From: Bacteriovorax sp. BAL6_X
Lineage (GTDB): Bacteria; Bdellovibrionota; Bacteriovoracia; Bacteriovoracales; Bacteriovoracaceae
Length of the DNA: 64,000 nt
Assembly: GCF_000443995.1 (NCBI RefSeq)
Contig: NZ_AUMC01000006.1
Location: 186,001 to 250,000, forward strand
Direction of reading: 5' to 3'
Shown: piece by piece, positions 52,172 to 61,589 of the stretch
How the letters are laid out: every line of letters starts with the position of its first letter
Position numbering within the stretch: the first letter of the stretch is position 1
The notes under the pieces: generated by a model
Database searches by the model: none
Told to the model about the DNA's origin: nothing
What the model saw: the letters and a program-made list of their open reading frames with translations, nothing else
Position numbers and translations under genes: made by a program

Positions 52172-55100
52172 TTGATCTCCAACTCTTTAAATACTCTTTG
52201 TGCATTAGTGTAGCGAACTTCTCTATAACCTTTAATATTATCGAGAAGCTTAAGTGCATGGTACTGGTTATTTTTGACCTCAATTTTCTGAATGCCATTA
52301 AATAAGAAATTTCTTACTTTAGAGCTAATCTCTCTTTCCTTCTCGTGCCACGCAGGAAGAAGTGAGCGCAGTAATCTAAAGTGCCTCATAATTTTTAACT
52401 GCCAATCTTTGGGAGAGATATCAAATTCAACTTTTTTTCCAAAAATATCAAATGAAGGTCGATTAATTCTCTCTTTTGTATATGACTTACCTAGGAAGCT
52501 ATAAATACCTTCTTCCATTTGTTTTAAAAATGGGGAAAGCATTAAATGCGCAACCATAACTTCATCTTTAACGATAAAGGTCTTAGCAAGAACACGTGTG
52601 GCCAGTACTCGGTTATCCTCGTTAACAATGGTTCCAATAGCTCTGGCACCCGAGATAAACTCAGTCGTCTCTTTGCCACGATTGAAGATATATTGATCAT
52701 GAATTAACTGAATTAAATCCTTGCGTCCCATCCAATTGATATCAACAATGGCCTGATCGAGATGCTCTCTAAATTTATTTAGTATATAATTTGAATTATG
52801 CCATGGTAGTAGTGATGCCTTAATAGACTCGATTGCTAAATCAAGTGGGTCCTTACTTTTGATAACAAGATTCTTATACTTAGTTTCAAAGGCTTCAGTT
52901 CCAAGAGAGGCCATTTCACGCCCAAGTTTGAAAGAAGCGATATTATTTTCAACTTCTGCTGGCTTCATTGATTTTTTTAGTGCACCAAGAAGGTCTTCTT
53001 CACCAAAAGGGACAAGGCCTAATTGAAACGCGTAACCAAGAATCATACTTGAAGCATAAACGGCCTTTCCAAAGAAGAGGTCACACCACTTCTTAAGTGG
53101 CACAAGAATAATTCGATCGTCACCCTTACTTCTAACTTTTTCGATTAGCTTTGCTCTTGTTAAGCTCTCTTCACTCTCCCCTTTATCAAGTAAAATCGAA
53201 AGAGGCACTTGATATGAATCATCAAAAATTGCCACAGCATTCTCAGTCTTTAAGAATCCAAGTTGACCGATACCATCTAAAAGGTCGGGACTTAAGAGAA
53301 CATCAGACCCTCCACGTGGAGTAACTGCTCCCATTGACTTGTCTTTGTGACAAATTGACATGTGACCAGTTACGTTTCCATTTCTTTGAGCAAGTCCTTT
53401 TTGATCCATAAATTTAAAATCAAGATCATTACGGCCGGCCATTTCAACACATGCGTTTGCAATAATTTTTGAAATCGTTGTAATCCCTGAACCACCAACT
53501 CCTGTGACAACCATTCGCCAAGTATCGCCACTAGCAATGGCATCAAATGTCTTCTTTGTTTCAAATTCTTTAAGATCATATGTTAAGTGAGAAAGGTCAC
53601 TGTCGCGATACATTGTCGGGTGATATCCCTTAACAACGACTTTTTCAAAACTAGGGCAGGCCTTCATTTTTGTACAATAACTATCGGCTACACAAATTGT
53701 AGGATCGATGGCCATTTTAGTTCCATAAGCATCCATCACCTGAGTTAAACCAGGACAGCCAGTTTCTTCAATACAAACACGGCAGTCTTCACAAGCAGAA
53801 GTATTAATTTGATAGAAAGTTTTCTCACCTAGAGTTCCTTTCTGCTTGATCTGAGTTCTCTCTTTAGCTCTCACTTTTGCTTGGTATGTAAGTGAGCACT
53901 CCTTATTTGAAATAATAACCTTAACACCTTTTTGCACGACAAATTCGCGCATAAGGTTTTGATAAAAATAGCGATCAGAAGGGTTAACCTCTTTAGCTAC
54001 TTTAACACCAAGGTTTTGCACGATATTTAACATATCCTGCTTTGGTCTCTTACTTCCCTCAACGTTAACTTGCGAAGCAGGAGTCATCTGGTGACCAGTC
54101 ATGGCAGTATTATCATTATCTAATAAAATATAAGTAATATCGTGATCAGCTTGTACTGAGTTTGAAATATCAGTTAAACCAGAGTGGAAGAAAGTTGAAT
54201 CTCCCATAAGAACAACTGAAGGGTTCTTTGTAAAAAGATCCATCCCAGCACCTAGCGCACCACCTTGTCCCATTGCAGATAAGTTATGCATCTCTCCAAA
54301 CGGAGGTAGAAATGAAAGAGAGTAACAACCAACATCACCGTGAGTGATGAGGTCAATATCTTGGGCCTTTAGCCAACGACGAAGATCTTTTAAAAGAGAA
54401 AGTGTTTCACGGTGCGGACACCCTGGACAAAAAGTCGGAAGTCTTTTTGGAAGTATCTCTCCGAAATTTCTTTCTTCGAATGCCAAAGATTTACATTGGC
54501 CAATTTCAAGATAGTCTTTCAGTGCTTCAAGCTTTTCACTGATGATTTCATAACTAAGCCCACCAAATGCAGGGAATCCTTCTGTATCTTTAAAGTCTTT
54601 ACCGACAATATCAAGAGTCAGGCCATGCTTTTGGCAAAGAGAGCGAATTTCTCCTTCAAGAAAGCCTCTCTTTTCTTCAACCACAACAAGTTTCTTTAGG
54701 CCTTTTAAGTATGGAACTAAAAAGTCATCAACTAGTGGGAATGAAGAAGCTACTTTATAAAGAGAGAAGTGATCAAGATACTCACCTTCTTCTAAGCACT
54801 GCTTAAGTGTTTCAAAAATAACTCCACTAGAGATAAAGCCAATATCTGCACTAGATTTTCCAAAAACTTGATCAAGGGCCATCTCTTTTAGTACGCTTTG
54901 TAACTTAGGGAAACGTTCCTTGATCATGCTAACATCGGCCAAGAGTGAATTTGGTGGAACCATAACATTCTTCTGCAAATCAAAAGTTGAAGGATCAATA
55001 TCAATCAAGCCTGCTTCAACTGGAGCTTCATCAAAGCACTCAACGCGGCCACCACCTTCAGCTAAGAACGTCGTTAGAAGTAAACCTTGATAGAGACTTG

Positions 55101-55605
55101 TTTTCGATGAAATCTCTTTTGCTTTTGCAATCCAATCTTTTAGCTCTTTTGGATTTGATGGTTCCAAAAAAGACATATGAAGATGTTTAAAAAGGTACCT
55201 TGAGTCTGCTGCCGTCGAAGTAGACATTGACCAAGGATCATCACCAACACAAATAACAGTTGCTGGGTAAACTTCCTTTCCATCGATGAATTGTGGTCGT
55301 GCAGGATTGGCAAAATTACCAACAGATAAAGCATCACTTGCTACATGCAGTCCCATAGACTTCATCGCCACAATACAATCACGTCCCGCTTGTTTTACTC
55401 CACTTGCCATTGCAGCAGCATTGGCCTCAGAGTTAGCAATAACAACACGGATACCTTTATCGTGAAATTCTTTTTTCTTCTTATATAAGATATTAAAATA
55501 ATCTGCTAACGGTGAACCTGGATAACCAGTGTAAAGATTAAAACCAGCTTCAAGAGCACCTTGAATGATTAACTCATTCCCATTGAGAATTCTATATTGA
55601 CTCAT
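52168..55605 (-). CDS. Indolepyruvate-type 2-oxoacid:ferredoxin oxidoreductase, fused subunits
   Basis: The 1145-residue enzyme oxidatively decarboxylates aryl or branched 2-oxoacids (after transamination of amino acids) to acyl-CoA, reducing ferredoxin. The N-terminal half is the alpha-type TPP chain (GYPGSPLADYF, CPGCPHRETL, GDVGCYSLSFLPPFGE, and GDSTFF...NDNTAMTG binding Mg-TPP). Cys clusters CEDCRVCIEETGC and CVADSYCTKMKAC near 600-650 suit iron-sulfur centres. The C-terminal part (about 690-1145) is the gamma domain, starting VTGVGGSGITTIS. The closest family is the large aerobic IOR found in proteobacteria. It is first in an operon with the Nudix-MBL fusion. Confidence 0.88.
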   Translation of the reverse strand: MSQYRILNGNELIIQGALEAGFNLYTGYPGSPLADYFNILYKKKKEFHDKGIRVVIANSEANAAAMASGVKQAGRDCIVAMKSMGLHVASDALSVGNFANPARPQFIDGKEVYPATVICVGDDPWSMSTSTAADSRYLFKHLHMSFLEPSNPKELKDWIAKAKEISSKTSLYQGLLLTTFLAEGGGRVECFDEAPVEAGLIDIDPSTFDLQKNVMVPPNSLLADVSMIKERFPKLQSVLKEMALDQVFGKSSADIGFISSGVIFETLKQCLEEGEYLDHFSLYKVASSFPLVDDFLVPYLKGLKKLVVVEEKRGFLEGEIRSLCQKHGLTLDIVGKDFKDTEGFPAFGGLSYEIISEKLEALKDYLEIGQCKSLAFEERNFGEILPKRLPTFCPGCPHRETLSLLKDLRRWLKAQDIDLITHGDVGCYSLSFLPPFGEMHNLSAMGQGGALGAGMDLFTKNPSVVLMGDSTFFHSGLTDISNSVQADHDITYILLDNDNTAMTGHQMTPASQVNVEGSKRPKQDMLNIVQNLGVKVAKEVNPSDRYFYQNLMREFVVQKGVKVIISNKECSLTYQAKVRAKERTQIKQKGTLGEKTFYQINTSACEDCRVCIEETGCPGLTQVMDAYGTKMAIDPTICVADSYCTKMKACPSFEKVVVKGYHPTMYRDSDLSHLTYDLKEFETKKTFDAIASGDTWRMVVTGVGGSGITTISKIIANACVEMAGRNDLDFKFMDQKGLAQRNGNVTGHMSICHKDKSMGAVTPRGGSDVLLSPDLLDGIGQLGFLKTENAVAIFDDSYQVPLSILLDKGESEESLTRAKLIEKVRSKGDDRIILVPLKKWCDLFFGKAVYASSMILGYAFQLGLVPFGEEDLLGALKKSMKPAEVENNIASFKLGREMASLGTEAFETKYKNLVIKSKDPLDLAIESIKASLLPWHNSNYILNKFREHLDQAIVDINWMGRKDLIQLIHDQYIFNRGKETTEFISGARAIGTIVNEDNRVLATRVLAKTFIVKDEVMVAHLMLSPFLKQMEEGIYSFLGKSYTKERINRPSFDIFGKKVEFDISPKDWQLKIMRHFRLLRSLLPAWHEKEREISSKVRNFLFNGIQKIEVKNNQYHALKLLDNIKGYREVRYTNAQRVFKELEIN

Positions 55606-55675
55606 AATTCCTCTAAATTTAATTGAGGAGCAAGTATAGAATTAATATCATGTTTTTTGACGAACCAAAGCGTCA

Positions 55676-56191
55676 TTACTCAATTGTAAACACTATTTTT
55701 TTAGTATACGTGCTTTCTATCTTCTGTGGCCTGAATTTCCACAGCCTGGCCACACTTAGAACAGCTTCATTAAATGCTGTATAATCAGCTGACTTTAGGA
55801 TCTTGGCGTCGATAACCTTACCGTCAACACCTACTACAAGAGAGATTGTAACAGAGCCCCCTATGGCAGACCTTCTGGCAGAACGCGGATAAATCGGCGC
55901 TTCAAAGTGTACGATTTGATTATCAAAGGTATTATTTGTCACAACCTGTTGCTGCTCAGATTTAACAGACTTCTTTTTGGCCTGAACACTTTTGCGGGAC
56001 TTTTGTTCAAGCTTCTTTTCTTTTATCTCTTCTTCATCCTTCTTACTAATAGCGTGTGCCTTAATTTGAATATCAATACCAATTCGCTCGCGTCTCATTT
56101 GCTGCTCACCCTTTCGAATATTTGAAAAGAAGATAACGGCATGAGTCACTAGACTTAGTGCAAAAAAGAAAAACCATAAACGATGCTTCAT
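55676..56191 (-). CDS. TonB-like energy transducer
   Basis: A 171-residue protein: an N-terminal membrane anchor (LWFFFFALSLVTHAVIFF), a charged, Lys/Glu-rich linker (about 40-95, KKDEEEIKEKKLEQK) and a C-terminal TonB domain (about 105-171, YPRSARRSAIGGSVTISLVV...AVLSVARLWKFRP). The linker is rich in Lys rather than Pro. It would couple the proton motive force to an outer-membrane receptor. ATG 56191 was chosen because the longer ORF has no hydrophobic start, but the SD is weak. No exbB, exbD or receptor genes are next to it. It is divergent from hpd. Confidence 0.82.
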   Translation of the reverse strand: MKHRLWFFFFALSLVTHAVIFFSNIRKGEQQMRRERIGIDIQIKAHAISKKDEEEIKEKKLEQKSRKSVQAKKKSVKSEQQQVVTNNTFDNQIVHFEAPIYPRSARRSAIGGSVTISLVVGVDGKVIDAKILKSADYTAFNEAVLSVARLWKFRPQKIESTYTKKIVFTIE

Positions 56192-56285
56192 GCACATATC
56201 ATAATGCAACTTGCTCCATTTGGGAAAAATCGTTAGTATCTTCCATACTCTATTCAAACAGCAAAATTTAAAGAAGGAAGTTTTT

Positions 56286-57359
56286 ATGAACTCAAAAATT
56301 TCTCCAGAGAACCCACTTGGAGTTCTGGCCATTGATCACCTTGAATTCACATGTGACTCATTAGAGACGGCCACGAAAGAATTATTCTACACATTTGGTT
56401 TTTCTAAAACATATGAAAAGCAAAGTGAAAGCAAGGAGCTTTTCACTCAAGGTCAAGTTAGATTTCTTCTAACAGCACAAAAAGGTGGCCATGCAGAAAC
56501 TTATTTCAAAAACCATGGTGAGGGTGTTTCGACAATTTCATTTCTTGTTGAAGATTGTGAATACGCATATAAGACTGCAATGGAGCGTGGTGCAGAGTCG
56601 CTTCAAGAAGTTATTATCACAGAAAATGAGCACGGTATTTACAAGTCTGCTCGTATTAAAGGCTTTGGGGATGTTGCCAATGAGTTTATTGAAAGACCTC
56701 GCTCATTCTTCCGTCCAGAGTACACAAAACTTGAAGAAGATCCAAAGGCACGTCCACTAGGTTCTCGAGTTGCCAGAATTGATCACCTAACAAATAATGT
56801 TCCTAAAGGTGAAATGAAAAAATGGGTTGAATTCTATGACCGTGTTTACGGGTTCAAAGTAACTCGTTACTTCGATATTAAAGGTTCAAAAACAGGCCTG
56901 AACTCAGAAGTTGTCCAACTTCCAAAGGGTGAAGTTATTATACCAATCAACGAACCAAAAGAAGCCGGTGGAAAGGATCAAATTCAAGAATTTCTTGATC
57001 GTCACAATGGTGCAGGTGTTCAGCATATTGCTCTAACTTGTGGAGATATTCTAACAACGGTTAAAGATTTAAGAGAAAGAGATATTAAGTTTCTCGATAT
57101 TCCTCACTCATATTATGAGGGAATTTCTGGACGTGGAATTAATGTTACAGAAAGTCTTGAAGAGCTTGAGGACCGTCAACTACTTGTTGATGGAGATGAA
57201 GAAGGATACTTAATCCAAAACTTCACTGATACATATGTTGGTCCGCTATTTTTTGAATTTATTCAAAGAAAGAATCACAATGGATTTGGGGAAGGTAATT
57301 TCCAGGCCCTCTTTGATGCCATTGAAAGAGATCAAATGGCCAGAGGATACCTGGACTAA
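56286..57359 (+). CDS. hpd: 4-hydroxyphenylpyruvate dioxygenase
   Basis: It converts 4-hydroxyphenylpyruvate from tyrosine to homogentisate with O2 and Fe(II). The 357-residue protein has two vicinal-oxygen-chelate domains. The iron ligands sit in the second: VARIDHLTNN (about 163), GVQHIALTCG (about 247) and FFEFIQRK (about 326). The first domain keeps LEFTCDSLETA. AAGAAGGAAG precedes ATG 56286. Genes for homogentisate dioxygenase and the later steps are not in the window, so the product may be processed elsewhere or released. Confidence 0.95.
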   Translation: MNSKISPENPLGVLAIDHLEFTCDSLETATKELFYTFGFSKTYEKQSESKELFTQGQVRFLLTAQKGGHAETYFKNHGEGVSTISFLVEDCEYAYKTAMERGAESLQEVIITENEHGIYKSARIKGFGDVANEFIERPRSFFRPEYTKLEEDPKARPLGSRVARIDHLTNNVPKGEMKKWVEFYDRVYGFKVTRYFDIKGSKTGLNSEVVQLPKGEVIIPINEPKEAGGKDQIQEFLDRHNGAGVQHIALTCGDILTTVKDLRERDIKFLDIPHSYYEGISGRGINVTESLEELEDRQLLVDGDEEGYLIQNFTDTYVGPLFFEFIQRKNHNGFGEGNFQALFDAIERDQMARGYLD

Positions 57360-57364
57360 GCTAA

Positions 57365-57724
57365 TTACTTAATACAACTGAAGATGCTTTGTTTTCGATA
57401 AGATCTCGAAGCAAAGCATCTTTTATCAATTGTCATATCTGACCAGGCCTTATAAGCACGATCGCGAATTGAATTAATCACTTCAACAAATCCTTCAAGG
57501 ACTTCATATTCTGACTTATCAGAACACTCAAAGAAGAAGTTTTCACAAATAACTTCTTTAGAAATGATAATATCTTCTCGCTCTGTATTGATAACAATAT
57601 GGGCCTCATGAAAAGGGCGAAAAGATTCAATTACGTGCGCACGCACATCTCTTGGTGAAACTTCTAAAGCAAATGACGCCTGAATTGCCAATGCTACAAG
57701 AATTACTTTGATTAATATTTTCAT
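57365..57724 (-). CDS. Small exported protein with four cysteines, unknown
   Basis: A 119-residue product with a signal peptide (MKILIKVILVALAIQASFA) and four cysteines (VICENFFFECSD, DKRCFA, FSCIK) that could form two disulfides. The family is not recognised. It is convergent with hpd, with only 5 bases between stops. The hpd terminator hairpin lies within its coding end. SD GGAG is 7 bases before the ATG. Confidence 0.7.
   Translation of the reverse strand: MKILIKVILVALAIQASFALEVSPRDVRAHVIESFRPFHEAHIVINTEREDIIISKEVICENFFFECSDKSEYEVLEGFVEVINSIRDRAYKAWSDMTIDKRCFASRSYRKQSIFSCIK
57383..57424 (+). terminator. Terminator of hpd
   Basis: GATGCTTTG (57383-57391) pairs with CAAAGCATC (57412-57420), with an inner TTCGA/TCGAA stem, and is followed by TTTTATC. 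It is embedded in the 3' end of the opposite-strand gene. Confidence 0.75.
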
Positions 57725-57913
57725 TTTCCACTCCGGGATCAGTATTTTTTTAGATGCGGCAATATAGACGAAAATCTAAAGGCAATGTTTATTATTGAAA
57801 GTATTTCACATAGCGTCATTGGAAACTGATATTTTTCATTAGATTAAACTAATATATGGTTTTACTTTATCTAAACCACTGAAAATACGTCAAGAAATGA
57901 CTCGATAAGCCTA

Positions 57914-57941
57914 TTCAAAAGACCCTTCATATCCCTACAAT
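57914..57941 (+). promoter_or_regulatory. Possible promoter of the phenylacetate-like operon
   Basis: TTCAAA (57914-57919), 16 bases, then TACAAT (57936-57941), 58 bases before the first ATG. The -10 is good, the -35 weak. The region 57725-57999 shows no ORF. Confidence 0.35.
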
Positions 57942-57999
57942 ATTGGTTTAATTAACTAAAATTTAAACAATACGACGCAACTTCAAAGAAAGGATACTT

Positions 58000-58311
58000 A
58001 TGTACAAGTTAATCGCCATTTATAAAATACCAAATGATATCGATGCATGGGAAAAACACTATGCAGAAGTCCACACTCCACTTGTTAAGAAAGTTCCAAG
58101 TATGAAAGAGCTACGCTTAAACCGCATCACGGGAACTCCACGTGGAGCTAGCGACCTACATGTTATAGCAGAGATGGTTTTTGAAAATAAAGATGACTTT
58201 AAAACAGGTATGAGCTCTGAAGAAAATATGGCATGTGGAAAAGATCTGTTTAACTTTGCTAAAGAGATCGTTTCTGTTCACTTCGCTAAAGAAGAAGTTA
58301 TCACTCTTTAA
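58000..58311 (+). CDS. EthD-family protein
   Basis: The 103-residue product is an EthD-like ferredoxin-fold (dimeric alpha/beta barrel) protein: MYKLIAIYKIPNDIDAWEKHYAEVHTPL holds the conserved HY...H-P region split over residues 20-27, and LRLNRITGTPRG follows. EthD proteins accompany oxygenases and help degrade ethers or aromatic compounds, though the chemistry is not settled. As the first gene of the paa-like operon (14 bases before the crotonase) it likely acts with the diiron PaaA-like protein. Confidence 0.82.
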   Translation: MYKLIAIYKIPNDIDAWEKHYAEVHTPLVKKVPSMKELRLNRITGTPRGASDLHVIAEMVFENKDDFKTGMSSEENMACGKDLFNFAKEIVSVHFAKEEVITL

Positions 58312-58325
58312 TAAGGAAAGTTTTA

Positions 58326-59105
58326 ATGAGTAATATCCTTTGTGAATTTCCATATAACGGACACGAGCATATCGCCCTAGTAAAGCTTAATCGCCCTAAG
58401 GTTTTAAATGCTCTTTCAACAGACTTAATGAGAGAGCTTGTTGATAAATTATTTGAACTTGATGATAACCCACAAGTTCGTGTCATCATTCTAACTGGAG
58501 ATGATCGCGCATTTGCCGCTGGTGCAGATATTGCACAAATGGTTGAAGCAACTCCAATTGATCAAATCAACGACAACCGTTTCCGCTCTTGGCAACAACT
58601 TGCTCAAATTACAAAACCAATCATTGCAGCCGTAAATGGTTTTGCACTTGGTGGTGGTTGTGAGCTAGCAATGCATTGTGATTTTATCATTGCAGGAGAT
58701 AGCGCCAAGTTTGGTCAGCCAGAAATTAAAATTGGAACAACTCCAGGTGCAGGTGGAACCCAGAGGCTAACTCGTGCTCTTGGAAAATCGAAGGCCATGA
58801 TGCTTGCTATGACAGGTGAAATGTTTGGAGCGAAAGAAGCAATGGATTGGGGCCTTGTAGCAAAGGTTGTCCCAAGCACTACTCTACTTCAAGAAACTTT
58901 TGAGGTAGCAAAAAATATCGCAAATAAAGCACCTGTTGCCATTAAGCTAATTAAAGAGTCTGTAAACAAGGCCTTTGAAATGAGTTTAAGTGATGGTGTT
59001 GATTTCGAAAGAAGAAATTTCTATCTCACGTTTGCAAGTAGCGACCAAAAAGAAGGGATGCGTGCTTTCTTAGAAAAACGTGATCCAGAATACAAAGGTA
59101 TATAG
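58326..59105 (+). CDS. Enoyl-CoA hydratase (PaaF-like)
   Basis: A 259-residue crotonase with both catalytic glutamates of true enoyl-CoA hydratases: NGFALGGGCELAMHCD (about 98-113) and KFGQPEIKIGTTPGAGGTQRL (about 122-140). The oxyanion segment is DDRAFAAGADIAQMVE. It would hydrate enoyl-CoA in the phenylacetate-like beta-oxidation. The next gene starts 2 bases after the stop (ATG 59108). Confidence 0.88.
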   Translation: MSNILCEFPYNGHEHIALVKLNRPKVLNALSTDLMRELVDKLFELDDNPQVRVIILTGDDRAFAAGADIAQMVEATPIDQINDNRFRSWQQLAQITKPIIAAVNGFALGGGCELAMHCDFIIAGDSAKFGQPEIKIGTTPGAGGTQRLTRALGKSKAMMLAMTGEMFGAKEAMDWGLVAKVVPSTTLLQETFEVAKNIANKAPVAIKLIKESVNKAFEMSLSDGVDFERRNFYLTFASSDQKEGMRAFLEKRDPEYKGI

Positions 59106-59107
59106 TG

Positions 59108-59896
59108 ATGTCAGAATATAATAATATCATCATTGAAAAAGAAGCCTTCACAGGTGTAATCACAATTGATCGTGAAGAAGTTTACGGTGCTCTATCAAAG
59201 GAAGCAAAGCTAGAAATTATTTCTGCGCTCCGTGCTTTAAATAAAGACAACGAAGTTGGCTGCATCATCCTGGCCTCCAAAGGTAAAGGGTTTTGTACAG
59301 GTCAGGACTTGAACGACCGTACGGTACAAGCAGGAGAAAAGCCAGTTGACCTAGGAGTCACACTTGAAACAGAGTGGAACCCACTTGTTAATGCAATAAA
59401 AAACTCAAAAAAGCTTGTTATTGCAGCAGTAGAGGGTGTTGTTGCAGGGGCCGGCGTCTCAGTAGCTCTTGCATGTGACTTAGTCGTGGCGAAACCAGGG
59501 ATAAAGTTTGTTTCTGGTTTTTCAAAATTAGGACTGTGCCCAGATGCAGGATCAACTCATATGTTCACCCAAGCACTTGGGCCAAAAAAGGCAATGGAGT
59601 ACTTTCTCTTTAATGCTCCCCTAACGAGTGAAGACCTTGAAGCAGCAGGACTTATTAATAAGGTAAGTGAAGAAGCATTTGCTGACGCGAAAGCTTGGGC
59701 CGGCCAAATTAATGCAATGGCACCACTTTCAGTAAAAGCAATCAAAGAAAATATCAGTGTTGCAATTGATAGCACTTCTAAAGAGTCAATGGATCGCGAA
59801 ACTGCATACCAGAGGTTCTTAGGAAATAGTGAGGATTACAAAGAAGGCCTATCGGCATTCTTTGAAAAGAGACAAGCAAAGTTTTTAGGAAAATAA
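59108..59896 (+). CDS. paaG: 1,2-epoxyphenylacetyl-CoA isomerase (PaaG)
   Basis: The 262-residue crotonase has the PaaG-type GFCTGQDLNDRTV (about 62-74), VDLGVTLETEWNPL and VEGVVAGAGVSVALACD. The hydratase Glu pair is replaced, with SGFSKLGLCPDAGSTHM around the position of the second Glu, leaving an Asp as in PaaG. PaaG turns the ring epoxide into the seven-membered oxepin-CoA. A GTG at 59105 is also in frame, but ATG 59108 is preferred. It overlaps nothing and is followed after 12 bases by the PaaA-like gene. Confidence 0.85.
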   Translation: MSEYNNIIIEKEAFTGVITIDREEVYGALSKEAKLEIISALRALNKDNEVGCIILASKGKGFCTGQDLNDRTVQAGEKPVDLGVTLETEWNPLVNAIKNSKKLVIAAVEGVVAGAGVSVALACDLVVAKPGIKFVSGFSKLGLCPDAGSTHMFTQALGPKKAMEYFLFNAPLTSEDLEAAGLINKVSEEAFADAKAWAGQINAMAPLSVKAIKENISVAIDSTSKESMDRETAYQRFLGNSEDYKEGLSAFFEKRQAKFLGK

Positions 59897-59908
59897 GAAG
59901 GAGGCCCT

Positions 59909-60721
59909 ATGGCAGCAAGAGAATACACTCAAGAAGAATTACAATTATTTGAAGACATTCAAAATGGAAAGAAATTTGATAAGGGAGATGAGTTACCTCC
60001 TCTATATAAGAAGGCCCTAAGAAACCTTCTATGGATGCAACACGATTCAGAATACTCAGGTGCACTTGGTTATGCTCCATGGATTGAAAAGGCACCAACG
60101 ATGCAAGAGAAAGTTGTTGTAGCTCAAATCGTTAAAGACGAAATGAGACATGCTTCTGTTTGCTACAGACTTCTAAAAGGCCTTGGTGAAGATGTTGATT
60201 CACATATCGAAAAATCAGAACTTGGCTTTAAGATGCCAGAAGATGAAGCACAGATTGGGTTCCAAAGATTAAAAGATGACTTCCGTGTAAACATCTTCTA
60301 CTACGGTATTAACTTCTGGGAAGACTTCATTCTATTTAACTTCCTAATGGACAGGGCCGCTGGTCACCAACTAGAAGACACTCTTGATTCTAGCTACCTT
60401 CCTTGGAAAAAAGGTATTGAAGGAATCTATAAAGAAGAGATCATGCACCTTGCTCATGGAGATAAGTGGATCAAGATTCTTGCAGAAGGTGAAAATAAAG
60501 AATTCCTACAAGAAAGATTAAATATCTGGTGGCCACGTGTAATGAATGTATTTGGATCAACTAAAGGCCGCTCAAATGACCTATACGTAAAACTAGGTCT
60601 TAAAAAGAGAACAAATGCTGTTGTTCGTGATGTTTTTGTAAAAGAAGTAGAAGAGCTTTGTCAGCAAGCTGGCCTAGTTTTACCTGTTTACGACGAAGAC
60701 GCACAACCACAAAGGCAATAA
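59909..60721 (+). CDS. PaaA-like diiron (ferritin-like) protein, C-terminally short
   Basis: The 270-residue product aligns by eye with PaaA, the catalytic subunit of phenylacetyl-CoA epoxidase (about 310 in E. coli): YKKALRNLLWMQHDSEYSGAL, APTMQEKVVVAQIVKDEMRHA with the first ExxH, GIYKEEIMHLAHGDKW with the second, and LNIWWPRVMNVFGS. It ends about 60 residues early. The genes for PaaB, PaaC, PaaD and PaaE are not adjacent, so it may be a stand-alone epoxidase, a different oxygenase, or work with subunits beyond the right edge. SD AGGAGG precedes the ATG. Confidence 0.8.
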   Translation: MAAREYTQEELQLFEDIQNGKKFDKGDELPPLYKKALRNLLWMQHDSEYSGALGYAPWIEKAPTMQEKVVVAQIVKDEMRHASVCYRLLKGLGEDVDSHIEKSELGFKMPEDEAQIGFQRLKDDFRVNIFYYGINFWEDFILFNFLMDRAAGHQLEDTLDSSYLPWKKGIEGIYKEEIMHLAHGDKWIKILAEGENKEFLQERLNIWWPRVMNVFGSTKGRSNDLYVKLGLKKRTNAVVRDVFVKEVEELCQQAGLVLPVYDEDAQPQRQ

Positions 60722-60725
60722 TTTA

Positions 60726-61589
60726 ATGAATATAAAAAGTGTACTAATTATTGGTGCAGGAACAATGGGGCGAGGAATCGCCCAGTGGTTTTGCCAACAT
60801 GGTGTTAAGGTTGAGTTAATTGACCAACACCTAGAAATGGCCCAAGCAAGTGGTGATCTCATCCACTCTTCTTGGGACAAGTTACAAAGTAAGGGAAAGT
60901 TTGACGAAGCAGAAGTTGCTGCGTTTAAAACCAATTTAAGCATCGTTGAAATGAAAGATCATCTGATCGATCACGACCTTGTGATTGAAGCAATTGTCGA
61001 AAACCTTGATATCAAAAAACAAGTCTTTGCAAAACTTGATGAGATTATGAAAGAAGAAACGATCTTCTCTTCAAATACATCATCAATCCCAATCACAAAG
61101 ATGGCAAAGGATCTATCAAAGTCTCGTCGAGAAAAATTTTTAGGACTACACTTCTTCAATCCAGCAACAATTATGAAACTTGTGGAGATCATCGAAACAC
61201 CTTGGAGTTCAAAAGATTATGCACATGCCCTTTATGATTGGTTCGAGCGCTATGGTAAAAAGCCTGCTTTATGTAAGGACTCTCCAGGGTTTATCGTTAA
61301 TCGTGTTGCCAGAAACTTTTACGGAGAAAGCTTTCACCGTCTCGAAAATTATGACCAAGAACAAGTAGCTGAAATTGACCGCGTCATGAAGAATGTAGGT
61401 GGATTTAGAATGGGGCCATTTGAATTAATGGACCTTATCGGAATTGATGTTAACTATGATGTCACACAGTCAGTTTGGGCCTCATACTATAACGAGCCTC
61501 GCTTCAGGCCACATAAAATCCAAAGAGAAATGGTTGATAGTGGCCGTATTGGACGTAAGGTAAAAGAGGGGTTCTACCGTTATGAATAA
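60726..61589 (+). CDS. paaH: 3-hydroxyacyl-CoA dehydrogenase, N-terminal half of a split PaaH
   Basis: This 287-residue enzyme oxidises 3-hydroxyadipyl-CoA-like substrates with NAD+. It has the Rossmann motif VLIIGAGTMGRGIAQWF, SSNTSSIPITKMA, LGLHFFNPATIMKLVEII (catalytic His) and the 3HCDH domain with KDSPGFIVNRVARNFYGES. Classical PaaH is a single chain of about 475-505 residues with a second, degenerate half. Here that half is the next gene, which begins 8 bases before this stop. 4 bases separate it from the PaaA-like gene. Confidence 0.9.
   Translation: MNIKSVLIIGAGTMGRGIAQWFCQHGVKVELIDQHLEMAQASGDLIHSSWDKLQSKGKFDEAEVAAFKTNLSIVEMKDHLIDHDLVIEAIVENLDIKKQVFAKLDEIMKEETIFSSNTSSIPITKMAKDLSKSRREKFLGLHFFNPATIMKLVEIIETPWSSKDYAHALYDWFERYGKKPALCKDSPGFIVNRVARNFYGESFHRLENYDQEQVAEIDRVMKNVGGFRMGPFELMDLIGIDVNYDVTQSVWASYYNEPRFRPHKIQREMVDSGRIGRKVKEGFYRYE

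Noticed and set aside
57740-57775. GCCGCATC with TTAGATTT as a FliA-like promoter for the 57365 gene
   Set aside because: Only 4/8 at the -10 and 5/8 at the -35; within chance.
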